DNA from: Durusdinium trenchii | Lineage: Eukaryota; Sar; Dinophyceae; Suessiales; Symbiodiniaceae | Assembly (NCBI GenBank): GCA_963970005.1 | Contig: CAXAMN010003958.1 | Span: 124,001 to 188,000, forward strand | Length of the DNA stretch: 64,000 bases | Direction: 5' to 3' | The notes under the pieces: generated by a model | The model's input: only the letters and a program-made list of their open reading frames with translations | What the model was told of the DNA's origin: nothing | Databases searched by the model: none | Made by a program: the position numbers and the translations under genes | Part shown: positions 12,609 through 24,564 of the stretch, one piece after another | Numbering within the stretch: position 1 is the first letter of the stretch | Layout of the letters: the number at the start of each line of letters is the position of its first letter

Positions 12609-14748
12609 TTTCGATTGTACACAAAGGTTGATGGACCAACCGACCGACCATGATATATAGAAGGATGGATTGATGGACCCTTTCATCTCTGAGATCTGAG
12701 GCTGGATCCATGAAGAATTTGATGTCAAAGACCTTATAACCTACAAGTCAGACCTCACTTGACAGGAGATTGTCATACAAAACCAATACTTAAGGAGGCA
12801 AAAGACCAGGTTTTACTGGGTCAGACTGGACTTGTAGGGTTAGGATGCTTTAGGACCTTTGAGGGAGTGGGCAACTGGGAACACTTGAGGAAACCTGTAC
12901 CTGGACCTAGCTCCGAAATCGACTCCAATTCCCCAAACCCATCCACCCTGACCTTCACCGGCCTTCAGCCTCTTAAAGAAAAAAACAACCAAACGGGGTC
13001 TCCACCGGGCCACACCTTTAATGCGCACACAGGATTAAGCAACCCCCCCTTATTCATCAAGCCCAGCTGGAGCCTCCAATACTAAACGAATTAAAACCCT
13101 GCAACCTTTCTCTGATAATTTGTGTTCCTTGCCAGAACCCACCTATATATTAATCAAGCCCAGCTGCCCCAGAAAAACAAATATATATATATATATATAG
13201 TTGTTTATTGATATGTTCTTTTTGGCTAGTTTCCAATATCTTCTGGTCCATGGTGAAACTGATCTTCTGATCCACCGTTGTCTCATGCCAGATAGCATTT
13301 CCATCCTTCCCTGTTAAAACACAAAAAACTCACTAGCAAAATTCTTTCATTTTCCCTTATTAAAACTCTATCAAAATCTTAAGGTGTTCAAGCTCACAAA
13401 GGGTACCCCCTCACACAAGCCCTACCTCCCTCTAATAGTAGGGCCCCTCCCCCTATTCCCTCTGGCCTCCATCTTGTCTTCAATCTCTTTCATCCTGCAA
13501 TCCTCTTTCTTTTCCTCATCATCCCAATCAACCATCATCAGGACCAGTTCCTCATCTCATCATGCATCATCAGGTCATCATCTTTATTAAGGGGATGTGG
13601 TCTCCAATCCCTCCAATCCCAGACCTTGTTGACCTTGTTGACCTTGAAGGGGGGGTTGATTAATCCGGTGTTGGCATTACGCCTTTCGATGCCTTTCGCA
13701 TCATGCTTGCTGTTTCATTGCCTGGCAAGCGCGGGGACCGTCTCCTGCTGCTGCGTGTGGTATTCCTCGCCCTTCAAGACACCGATATGCTCCAGCCCCA
13801 GCACCGTCCTTCCACCGCTGGACGCAAATCGACGCGGATGCGGCTGCATTTGGCTCCCCCCGCGGCGCACCAAAAAATAACCGGCAGGTGCGCTACACCG
13901 ATGATGTTCTCCGAAAAGAAAGGGTGGAACACAGACATCTGCAAATGTAAAGCCTCTTCAGGCAGGAGGGTGTTTGATTATGGCATGTTCATATTTTATG
14001 TGTCAAGAGTCTACATTGTCATTGCATTTGCACTGCATGGCACTGCCGAAAGCAAGGTCCCCGTTGGCCCAGTGGCTTACTTTTGCTTGGGGCCAGTGGA
14101 CAAATGATTGCACGATCAGAAGTTGAAGGCGTTAAACATGAGTTGGCACAGGGCACAACCCGTTGGCCCACCTACGAGTAGTACCAGACGTCGGTGACCC
14201 AAACGTCTATGGTCAGCACCTGATCCCGAATCAAACACCAATGTAATCCCAAATTCACAACAATATGGTTTTAAGAGATAATCATCATCTCTTTGATCTG
14301 CATCCAGCGCCAGAGATCATACATGATAATGGTGTATGTCTTGTGAACAAAAAACAAGAATTGAGGACGCACACGTGCAGTCCGTTCAAGACCCCAAAGA
14401 GAGGATTCTGACAGTGCTCCAATCTTGGGTGCCTGATCCATTTAGGGGGCACTGTGTTGTCAATCCGTGTCCGATCTTGGGAATTCAGGTGAATTTCGTC
14501 TGAAAGCAAGCAAAATCCGTCGCTGTGCTTGTGTATCTCGTTGATGCTTGTTGCATACGCAGGTGGAAAAAACGATGGAGACCAACCTCAACCTCATCCT
14601 CCTCTTGCTTTGAACATGAAGACCCAACACCAAAGCCATCCAAAACCCCCCCGCACCTCCCCGTCCCGGCTGCTCGGCCTCCGTCGCAGCAGCTTTGCTG
14701 GTTGGGAGCTCGTGGCTAAGGTCCTCGTCAAGTCGGGGCGCCAGGGGT
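12609..14748. other. No recognisable gene
   Basis: It contains a TC-rich stretch at 13430-13580, the repeated phrase ATCAAGCCCAGCTG at about 13058 and 13152, and an AT microsatellite. No convincing coding or RNA gene was found. A GC-rich patch at 14600-14720 reads on the minus strand as a Gly/Ala-rich segment with a hydrophobic run, but nothing identifies it. Confidence 0.5.
13181..13199. repeat. (AT)n microsatellite
   Basis: A pure AT dinucleotide run. Confidence 0.95.
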
Positions 14749-14823
14749 CCGTCCGTGGATGGAAACCCCTTTTTGAAAAGGAAAGTGGTCTTCCTTTTTG
14801 GAAACATGCCATCCACGTAACGG
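14749..14823. mobile_element. Short inverted-repeat element, family D, copy 1
   Basis: The left arm around GTGGATGGAAACCCC is an imperfect inverse of the right arm around GCCATCCACGTAACGG. The same arms, with the core phrases GGATGGC and ACGTAACC, flank the copy at 52051-52171. The centre carries complementary AAAGGAAAG and CTTCC tracts, so the whole element folds. It is non-coding and MITE-like. Confidence 0.55.
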
Positions 14824-15037
14824 TTACGATGCGTTCGCTACAAGGGGATCTGGTCTCCTTGATCTTGGGTTGACACGAAACTGGGCCCATGGTGAACATT
14901 ACGGCCATGGCATTGGGTTGAATGTCGTTGGGTAGGTGTTCAGGACACCGACATATTTGTACTTCGACCATCCCAAATACCAGGGAGATTACCCAGTTCC
15001 ATGTGATTCCAATGATTGCATCAGAATGGGTTAATGG

Positions 15038-15111
15038 CGACTGTTTATTGATAAAATCCCTCCGTCCTACCAGAATGGATTTACGTTCTTTTTTGAGTAA
15101 ATCAAGTCAAC
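15038..15111. mobile_element. Short inverted-repeat element, family C, copy 1 (diverged)
   Basis: The sequence GACTGTTTATTGATAAAAT followed by CAGAATGGATTTAC matches the layout of the copies at 30164 and 43801 (GACTGTTGAT, AATA, then AATGGTTT). The right end, AAATCAAGTCAAC, is a loose inverse of the left. It is a diverged family member. Confidence 0.45.
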
Positions 15112-18100
15112 ATTATATAATACTATATTGCTATTGTGTTCATCATTATACTTAATGTATGTTTTTGTAGAATCATACTATATATACAATATAGTTAACT
15201 TTGTCCTTGAACTGAAAGGGATGCACTCAACCAGCAAACGAGATGCTCATCGGCTGTCTCAACAATGTGGTCAAAAAATCTTGATCAGGAAATACTGGAT
15301 GTCCATATAGTTTTGTAAGTCGTTTATCCTGTTTCGAGACACATGCGAAAGCGTAGTCATTTCTGTCACACTTAGGGTGTGAAACCCACAGCAATCACCT
15401 CACATCCACAGCAACCACGTCTCACACCGACCGAAAGCCTGAGGTTCTCGTAACTGGCTTCCAAATTAAAACCAAAACATCCAGTTCGCGGAAACTGCCT
15501 TCCACAGCAACATCAGCAACACACTCCGGATCTTCCGATAATTTCCTCAATCGCTGGAATGTTTTCCACATCAACCCCTCCAACTCCACACACACAACCA
15601 ACCATCTCTCGGAGATCCGCTCTCGGTGATCCCGCGTGACCCCCCAGCGGTCTCGCTATCGGCCACTTTGAAGTGTCCGATCAGAAGGCCAATCCTGTCT
15701 CGCTGGGCCGGGGCCGAAACGACGAACGAACGAAGGACGACGAACGAAACGGTGGGCTTTCACGAGGTGATCCGACGTTGTGGCCGTTCCAAGTCGTTGT
15801 GGGTAGTCGTTGTCTTTCTACACATTGGCAAACGGTTTTTTTCAATGGAACATGTCTAGATAGACAATGAACTGTTCTTGTTGCAGTCAGTCAGAGTCTG
15901 GTTTCTGTTGCATTCTATTTGATGTCTGAGACAGTTCTTGGAGCTTTGTCGGGCCCTGGCTGCAGTAATTAATTAAGAGGGTCTATCATGGTCTGCACCT
16001 CGCGTGAACCTGGCCAGATGCTGGTTCACAAATCTAAGTGTCTGACGTCAGGACCGCCGCAATGATAAACATGAATTCCATAATCCTCAGCCGGTCCCCC
16101 CGGTGGAAGAAAAAGCCCAAGCCGCGGACGCACGGCTTCCCACATCGGACCGGCTTGCTAGCCGCGTTTTCGCCGAAAAGAGCGGACGGAATCTGATCCC
16201 GGTTCGACACCGGTGTGGTCACACTACTACCGGTGCTGAACCCCGTTCGTGTGACCACAGTGTTTAGGGGAAAAGAAGCACATCGCAACATCGCATGTTC
16301 CTTCACCCTTTAGGCCTTTGGATGTGGGAAAACTTGAGCCTAATGGGACTGGAAGACAATAGCTTCATCCTGGAGACCTTGTCATCGATTATGTTGGGCC
16401 CATCGGTTGTTCAGTCCACAGGTCCCAAACAAAAATTACGAATACACAAATGTAAACTTCGCAAGATATAGCGACCCGTTCTCCTGCAGGTGCAGAACAT
16501 GCTGGTCGAGCCTATCTAGCCTATCTGATCTCTCTCTGTGCTTTCATTGGTTGCATGCCAAACAGACCTTTATCGTTTGACCGCTTCAACGGTTCGACTG
16601 GGTTGAAACCCAATGAAAAACCGCACTATACCACCCCGGACTAGGCGAGCATCCCCAGGCGAGCAAGGCATCCACGTGTGATCTTTTGAAGGTATACTTG
16701 TACTTGTTTTCTACGTGTTTCTATATGTTTTTACTTGTACTTATTTCATCTTATTTCTACTTGCATCACCAGCTAAACATCAGGATTGCTGCTGGTCAAA
16801 CCGGCGAGGGTGAGCTAAACAGTTCTACCACTCTTGCCATCTAGGTTGAAATGAACTGAGGTCTTTGCTATATCAAGCAAAAGAAATCAAGACCTAGCGA
16901 AGATCCCTTGACAATTGAGTTTTCAAACACCGGTGCTGTAGCGGCCACAACGACTCCATGTACAACCAAGGATCCCGGGCCACTTCAACTACCAGTACTG
17001 CAAGAATCTACTGCATGCATGGTGTGGCCCTGTTGAACAACAATCTTGAACGTGGGATCCAAGAAACCACTTCACTCCCAAACCAGGAATCCTCGGGGTA
17101 GTCTCGTAGTCCTCCAAAATCTGGAGCCATAGTAAACACTCTAGTTCTCATGTCTTGTGCCTCATCCCGGCTCATTTTAAGGTCGATTTTCCCATGCAAC
17201 GGAGGACACAATGCTCCCACTGCTTCAAACATAGGTGCATGGTACAACGCTGAGGGCAACACAGTGGCTCAACAGGGACCAAATGCCACGAAGTCTGACT
17301 GTATTGCTTCACACCACCAGGCTGAAAAAAAACACATCATGGAAACAAAAATCAAATTACAACATCGAAGCAGGCATGAACAAAAACCAACTGTATATGA
17401 ACCCAAACTGTATGAAACCTCTGGCTCCCATCAAAAACAATTTCATGCTTGCAAAACTGCTACTATCAGCAAGTGACTTCCACCATGCGGCAAACCAATC
17501 TTGCTGGGACACCAATACACGAGGTCAGCCGAGGTACAAATCACGTAGCCACACGAGCCACGTGTAGCTGTGCCCACGATGTTTGAAGCCACTCTTGTAG
17601 CCGTCCTGAAGAGGTCGTGGTCGGGTCCCCTTGGGCGCTACTCTTCAGGCCTACAGGCGAATTCTCGAACAAAGACACCAACATGCATTTGGATATTCCA
17701 TGCTCCTTGTTGAGTCGTTACGGGCGTCGCTTGATATATCCTGCAACAGCAAGTGAAGTGATAAAAAGGCATGTCTGACCCACAAAGCAAGCACACTCAG
17801 CTGCACGCAGTGCAGCGCGCCTGCCTGCGCCTGCTTTAAGTGGAGAACAAACATGGAAGTAAAGCTAAGTTGATGACCCGCCAAGCATTGACATTTGGTG
17901 AATCCTCGTGGTGAAAACCTCTTTTGTGAACCAATGATTGCATCTCTTTGACAAAGTCCCTGACATGTGGACTCACCCTTGACCCCCAAAAAGCCACGCT
18001 TTGGACAGTTCACGAACGAAAGTGTCGACTGTTCTATTTTGCTTGACCCTAGCAATATGGGTCTGCGTCATATACAGAGAAACCCCGCATAGAATGTGCC

Positions 18101-18132
18101 TGCAGGAAAGTCAACAGGGAAAGTGCATTATT
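15112..18132. other. No recognisable gene
   Basis: No supported gene. It contains an 11-bp perfect inverted repeat (TGTGGTCACAC at 16214-16224, complement at 16249-16259). This encloses the 12-mer CGGTGCTGAACC, which also occurs near 1502 and 19415. The rest is anonymous. Confidence 0.5.
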
Positions 18133-18219
18133 TATACCTAGCAGCCAACGGGTTCCTAATGGAGACCTGTAAGTAGGGTAGGGTAGTCTATTGGACACCC
18201 ATTGGATGATCCTGGTATA
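18133..18219 (-). mobile_element. Short inverted-repeat element, family B, copy 1
   Basis: The right arm read inward (TATACCAGGATCATCCAATG) and the left arm (TATACCTAGCAGCCAACG) are inverted repeats of about 30 bp. The centre (GACTACCCTACCC, then CTTACAGGTCTCC) aligns closely with the copy at 23950-24038 in the opposite orientation. It is about 87 bp, non-coding, and I infer a MITE. Confidence 0.75.
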
Positions 18220-20821
18220 CATTATATATATATATGCAATATACATGTTCCAAACAAAAGGCTTTTCTTCAGATTGTCCGGTCGAACAACATCCAATGAA
18301 CCGACTGTTTGTGCTCAGTGTCCTCATAGCCCTTCTCGTAGGCCTTCTGCCCCTCTTGGGCCACATCATTCGCCAGTCGTTTGCACTCCTCCTGCGGAAC
18401 TTGGTTCAACTCGTGACATAACTACAGGCAGTGACAGGTAGAATAGTCGGTGATCATTCCTTAAGCAATAAAATTGTATAACGGGACTGGACAACGAATT
18501 CAGACTGAACTCTGAATGATTGACTGCTTTTAACGGACAAAGATCCACACAATTCAATCATCTGAACCCCGAACACCTTAGCAAGATATGGTTTGTTCCT
18601 GTTCATGATCTCTAGATAATAATTTACCCTCTTGTTTACAGAGGCCTGAAAATGACACACATATTGCACAAAACACAAGTTGGATGGTTGCTTTGTGATT
18701 TCTGAAACTATACTTCAAACCTTGGCATAACACATGGCATTGACGTATTGGAGAGGACGTCGAACACAGTGAGATTCCCTGCTCTTGACATACCCCAAAG
18801 AACCAACGAAAGCACCAACGTCATCCAACATGGATAGACATGGTTTGCCCATCCACAGGGTTTGGGGTCTCTCCATCGGGCTGCGAATCGGACGGACTGG
18901 AGAACCGGAGAACAGTCAAAGTGAGGACTAGCGGTCACATGGGACAAACCAGGTTACCAGCTTGACCAGGGCACAAGGTTTGCCAAATGGGAGGGAAATA
19001 CACCAAATGAAATAGTCAATTCATCTGCTTCTCATAATTTCTGCCAAGGCACCTTCGCAAGTCTTAGTGTGGCTACTGAGGTGACTTTGGAACTTCTGGC
19101 ACCCTTCCAACAAAAACAAGTGCAGGATCCACTGGATCTACACTCGAAACAATCATGGAAGTGGAATGAAAACCATCTGTTTGCCCAGACGCTCCGTTCA
19201 CCAGCCCTACTTCCGGTCCCGAACCAGTTCCCGATCGGGATGACTTCGACCCGGTCCGACCCCTGACCAGTTCGGATTCGGGTCCGACACCTCCAGAGGA
19301 TTCGGGGCCGACCCCTCTCGGGTCGCGTCGTTCGGCCACGGTTGGGCCGAATGGTTTGGTCGAACCACACGGACTGCGTCCTGCAGGTGGTTCCCCCACC
19401 TACGAGAGACCCGCCCTTTTTTCGGTGCTGAACCCGTTTCCACCCCGGGGAACACGCGGTCGGTGCTTGTCTGTCCGGTCATCGCATATTGCCAGACACC
19501 GGCACGTGATAGTCATCATGGGCAGACCGTGCCACCGGAACCGCCGACCGCTGAATTTCTTCCCGCACCAAACCGAAAAACCAAGCGCAGACGGACCGTC
19601 GAAGCGACCACTCCTTCGCCTCTGTCTGCCCATCCAGGTAGCACTGTCGCGACTCGCCGAAACTGAAGCAGGGCCGCGAGGGAATGAGTTCGTGTCACGG
19701 AAAAAATGGTGGATTTGGGATACGAAAAATGTCTCACATTGTGAGATTTGACTTGTGACTCCTTGTGACTGTTTCTGGATGTCCATTGATGTCCATCCAT
19801 TTCAAACCTGGTAGGTCGGTTCAGCGTGTGTTGCTGCCTCGCAGATTGAAAAGCTTAAGGAACATGGTTGCAAGAAGCCACCTGGATCTCTGGTTGCAAA
19901 GAAACATTTCAGGCGTCCGATGGTGTCGCTTTTAGGTGCTCCCCGAATCATGCCGAAGCTTAACTCTTGTCGGTTTCAGCTTCTTGTATAATTGCCAACC
20001 ATCTGGTGAACCTTGCAGCCTATGGGTGAACCTTGCAGCTCTGGTCAACCAGAAAATACAACACTCTGCACGGGTGGGTTGTTTCCTAACAGAATGGATC
20101 TGTATGCATGCGAGAGCATGGGTGCTTAGCCTATGATATCCACCATCGGCCAGCATGGCCAGAATCTCCAGTCTGGCTATGTCTGGCTCGCCAGCATGAG
20201 GATGTGAAAAATACTCTGTCAGGCCTGCAGTCACCACAGCCATGTAGCGTGACTGCACAAAGCAAGGTCAACGCGGTCGTTGTTGTGACAGCGATCTGAC
20301 GGTATGCCATGGCGGCAGCGCTGCTCAGCTGATGTCGTTCCCAAGGGCGGAGAAAGGGGAAGTGTTGTTGTTCATGTGTTTGAAAGAAACGATGTTTCGT
20401 AGTCCCTCTGAGTAAATGAGCAACCTCCGACTATAAAAGATAAGTGAAGCCGAGATAGGAAGGAGATATACGGGGTTCTATGTGAATCATTGAAAGAACA
20501 GGTCCTTCAAATGTGTTGGACATGTGAAAACGTCCTCGACACCCGGGTTATGAACAACTTCCAGGTGGTTGTGAGGTTGTCTGGCCACTCATACGTCGGA
20601 AATGGCCAATGCCACTGGCCATGGACAATACTAAGCCAAGACCAAAACAAGTTGGAGGCATATGCAACAAGCAATGGGGGAATGCTCTTCTTGGAGTTTA
20701 AGCCTGCAGTGTATTTACGTCTATACATATATTATATATAATCTATTATGATGCAAGATCTTGAAAAGAAAAAGATTGGCAAATGCAACACTAGTCATTC
20801 TAGTCTTTCCTTCCCAACCAG
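18220..20821. other. No recognisable gene; GC-rich degenerate repeat block
   Basis: At 19240-19330 the motif TTCGGGTCCGACACC recurs three times in degenerate form, in a GC-rich block extending to about 19660. No frame shows a recognisable domain. Confidence 0.5.
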
Positions 20822-20918
20822 GATCCATGTACAGCTTGCCGAGCCAAAGTGGCAGGACGCGATATCTGACGTGCATGCCAAGTTGGAAGACGCCAAGCGT
20901 TCGATCGTCCAAATATAA
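20822..20918 (+). CDS. Candidate short terminal exon, unknown protein
   Basis: A pyrimidine-rich tract (20795-20818) ends in CCAG at 20818-20821, a plausible 3' splice site. The 32 codons that follow in one frame look like natural amphipathic helix sequence, including QLAEPKWQDAISDVHAKLED, and end at TAA (20916-20918). No upstream exon could be identified, no family is recognised and the piece is short, so this is a suggestion only. Confidence 0.22.
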
Positions 20919-23309
20919 AACTGAAGCGACAAGGTTTGAGATATGTCTTTGGAGAAATAGCTTGAGAATCCTGTTTGCAAATCTACCTACCAAACCACCA
21001 AAGGCCACTCTCCAAATAGCCTGTTTGCATCTGCACGCCTAAAAACCGACGTTGAGCTTTCTGGGCTACCCTTAATAACTAGTGTCAACTAGCAAATCAA
21101 CTTCTTCAGAAGGAAACGATATGAAAAGATGAGTCCGAGAAAACCACCCAGTCACTCACTGACGACAGTTCACCAGACACTCAAACAATGCCAAAACAGG
21201 TTTTACATGAGATGTTCCCACCCAAAAATAGGAACCCAAAGAACTTGGAAATAGGGTCTTACACTGCTCCTGCCAACCACTTCCGGTTCCAACAATGCAT
21301 ACCAATAGGATTCGCGTCTGGTCTTCCTTGCTTTGAGCCCCCAACCAGCAAGACGATATCATTCCCTGGAAATCAAAGGTGGAGTGATTTCACCCCCTGT
21401 GTGGCAGCTACAGGATTCGGATTGATTAGAAGGTCTTCCGCACATGGTGGGGACAGGGACTATGATACTTGTATATAGCAAATAAATCACCAAATGGGTT
21501 TGCATCATCAGTTTCAATCGGTTTTATATGGTTTCATTATATACTGCACTGCGGATCAGGAACCTGCCTCCGCGGCCCAGCGCCGACGCAGGACCCGCAC
21601 ACCGCTCTTGACGACCTGATTCGTGGTCCAGAGGGTGAATGGTGCGTTGAGGTACCTCTGTTGCAGTATCAAAGAAAGAAGGCCTTAGCAAGGGAGTGTT
21701 GAGCCATAAAAGCCTCTGTCATGTTTAAAGGCGCAACATGAAGATGCTTGCTGGCACATCTGAAATGGGATGCACTGTTTGTTTGCTTTGGGTCCTTTGC
21801 TAAATTAAAGCATGCTTTTGTCACCAGCCAGTTTCTCAAGGAGAGAAGATAAGATCGCATCCTAAATAGCTGCAAAGATCTCACAGGTGGCATTCAATTT
21901 CAATTCACAAACTCATTGTTCAATTAAGACCTTTTGAGTTGGTGTATTTACAGCTCCCGGTTATCACGCTCATTTGCTCGCATGAAGTCAACAAACATGT
22001 TTAGACTTGACAATATGTGTGTTTACAACACGGCCGTGTTTTTGAGTCCATGAGTCCGCCAGTCGTTGCGTTGTTCTTGCTTCGGCATCAAAACCGCCGC
22101 CGGTACGCGCCGGTACGCGCCCGAGCGCCCGAGCGCGATGCTCGGCAATTTCCTCGGAGGAGGGTCCCGGGTCCGACCAACCCGATCGAAATGGTCCACT
22201 TTTGGTGCCCAAAATCCGATGAAATCCCGTCTGCAGACGTGTTTTTGTGTGTTGCTTGGTGGGGAAAGCACCAAAAAGCTGGTTCCGACTGTGTGACTTT
22301 CAATAAGAATGGGGAATTGGCACCCATCCTCCCAGTCCTTCCCCCCAGCGACGTACAGAACATCAGAAAAACAGCCCGGCTGCGCCATGCGCCCACTGAC
22401 CTATGCCCCTTGTGACGTACCAGGCTGGAAACTGGCCCGGCTTGGGGAGAGAGAGAGAGAGATATATATATATATATATATTGTACCTTGTTACTAGTAG
22501 CGATGCCCTTGTTCCGTTCGTAGCGTCCTCTTGCTCCTAGTAAGGCCAGGCCAGAGCCCCTTGACATAGGCGTCCGATCGTCTCCGAGAGGGACAGATAC
22601 ATATTCGTTCGCTTCCAGCAGTTGAACCCCGACGAACCGATCAGCTCGAACCGATCACCTGAACGACTCCACATGGTGGAGAAACAGACTCCTCCCAAGC
22701 GGAAGCGGGAATTTGCAACGGAAGCAACGGAAGCAACGGAAAAGCAAGCTCTTTTTTAGTAACATGTACACGAAACCATGGCTTGTTGGGAAAAGTTCCT
22801 ACGCAACGGTCGAAGTGCAAAACTACGACGACCTGAATTTCTTAAACGTGATGACCTCATCTTCGCATACCCTATCATCGTTTCTGCGATTGTTGACCTA
22901 ATGGCCTACCGGTTTGTATCACTTTCTTACTTGATTCCTGTTGATTCTGATTTCTGTCGCTGCCCTCACACATGTCAGTTCTCGGCCATCTGGAATTGCC
23001 TCTGTTGAGAGCCACCTTGTTTGGAAAGTCATTGGAAGGGATAGGGTTTTGTAGAAACTCGTCCATCCGTTCACAATCTTCAGCAAATCCGAAGGGTACG
23101 AGTATCTTATCGACCGGTGCAAGGTTAAAGACTCACAAAATGTGGCTCCAACAAATGCCAAGCTGCTTCCAGTCTAAGTCGAGGACGACCTGCGAAAACA
23201 AGGGCATGCAAGTAGAATTGATAGCCTATTGCTGTGCTCAGGAAAATAACGTGTATACTGTATACATATATATGCGGCGGCATTTATTTGGTACTAAACT
23301 GAAATACAC
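20919..23309. other. No recognisable gene
   Basis: A GC-rich patch at 22085-22150 contains tandem CGCCGGTACG and GCCCGAGC units. No supported gene. Confidence 0.5.
22447..22481. repeat. Compound (GA)n-(TA)n microsatellite
   Basis: A GA run (22447-22462) passes directly into a TA run (to 22481). Confidence 0.95.
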
Positions 23310-23490
23310 CATGTATTATGTGGGGCCCTATCTGGTTTAGACTATATACTAATTAAGATTATTTAAGTAGGATGTCATGTCACAGTATCTCGTTCAGACT
23401 ACTTTAGTAGCAAATCACACTATCTCGTTCAGACTACTTTAGTGTCATCAAGCAAAAAAACTCGTTTACGTGGGGGCCCTATCTCGTTCA
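23310..23490. repeat. Degenerate tandem array with a 35-nt unit
   Basis: The 23-mer beginning TATCTCGTTCAGACTACTTT occurs at 23386-23408 and again, unchanged, at 23421-23443. Partial units starting CCCTATCT lie on both sides (about 23327 and 23477), preceded by GTGGGGCCC or GTGGGGGCCC. The block is a short local array. Confidence 0.8.
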
Positions 23491-23949
23491 CAAGCGAATG
23501 CTGATAATAGACAAGCAAATAGAGCATGCCATAGACTACTTGAGTAAAGCCTAAATAGAGAGAGAGAGAGAGAGTGACATGCACAAAATCATGCACATCG
23601 TCGTCACATTGGACACCCAAAACCAACACATCGCTCCTAAAATCATGCACATCATCGTCACATGTCTCCTGAACTCTTCTGAACGGAGCGATCGGACGCC
23701 GGCAAACACGGGGCGACGTCGAAAGGGCGAAGTCTCGGTCATCGATGAAAACACACCGGTGACGGTGACCGGGCACCCCAAAGAAGAGGTTTTAAGGGTA
23801 TGAACATGGCGCAAACAAAAGGAAGATGGGACCTGATGGCACTAGTTGATGCCTTGATACTTACAAGCATCTATGGAGATTATTCTGAAGTAGGTGGAAG
23901 AGGGGAAAATCCCAAACCAATGGACATCTGATCACGTTTTAAGAATCTA
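23491..23949. other. No gene; (AG)n run and short direct repeats
   Basis: An AG microsatellite lies at 23557-23574. AAAATCATGCACATC is repeated at about 23585 and 23639, so 23580-23665 is a diverged direct duplication of about 54 nt. No gene is supported. Confidence 0.6.
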
Positions 23950-24038
23950 TATACCAGGACCATCCAATGGGTATCCAATGGACTACCATACCCGACTTAT
24001 AGGTCTCCATTGGGCACCCATTGGAAGTGCTATAGGTA
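23950..24038 (+). mobile_element. Short inverted-repeat element, family B, copy 2
   Basis: The left arm TATACCAGGACCATCCAATG and the right arm (inverse of CACTTCCAATGGGTGCCC) form inverted repeats of about 30 bp around GACTACCATACCC and CTTATAGGTCTCC. It aligns over almost its full 89 bp with copy 1 at 18133-18219, in the opposite direction. Nothing is coded. Confidence 0.75.
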
Positions 24039-24493
24039 CATTTTATGATGGTGTACAAGTATCATATTCATTCATATTCTGTCTGCTCCAGGATGGTTCT
24101 AGATCAGTGGCAGGAACTTCTGGAAGCACCCCAGATTCGCTGGACTCTCTGCTGAGGAGCTTGGTACATCTTGGCGGGAAGGTACCCAGCTTGATCTGAA
24201 CTTGGAAGCTCCATAACCCTGAGACCCCTACCATAGAGCTGGAACACCACGTCAGACTCTCAACAAACTCTTCCAAAAACTGGAACTAGAACAAATTAGG
24301 AAGTGATAGATCACCACATGGCTGGAAGTTCTCTTCCCCGATCATCTCCCCATACCCTCGCCGATGTGGCCCGGAACCGGGATGGGAGGAGAAGCTTCCG
24401 GACTCCAAATTCTTGATATGTGTGTGTGTCTTGTTCTTGTTGTTCTTTTTAATAATGTTTTATATACTGTGTTTAAAAGTCCGCTCCCCCCTC
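24039..24493. other. No recognisable gene
   Basis: Anonymous sequence with a GT-rich tract near 24420-24450. No supported feature. Confidence 0.5.
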
Positions 24494-24564
24494 CCTACTT
24501 AATTAAGTAGGCGCCTACTTAATTAAGTAAGGGACTAGTAACTAGTAAGCTACTAGCTACTAGT
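24494..24564. repeat. Nested palindrome cluster
   Basis: CCTACTTAATTAAGTAGG (24494-24511), itself a perfect palindrome, is followed after 2 nt by a second copy with one change (24514-24532). The two copies together also form a larger palindrome centred on GCGC. A run of ACTAGT/GCTAGC-type palindromes follows immediately (about 24533-24564). Confidence 0.85.

Noticed and set aside
16320-16360. Reverse-complement spliced-leader-like CTTGAGCC
   Set aside because: Only eight bases match before the sequence diverges; expected by chance in 64 kb.
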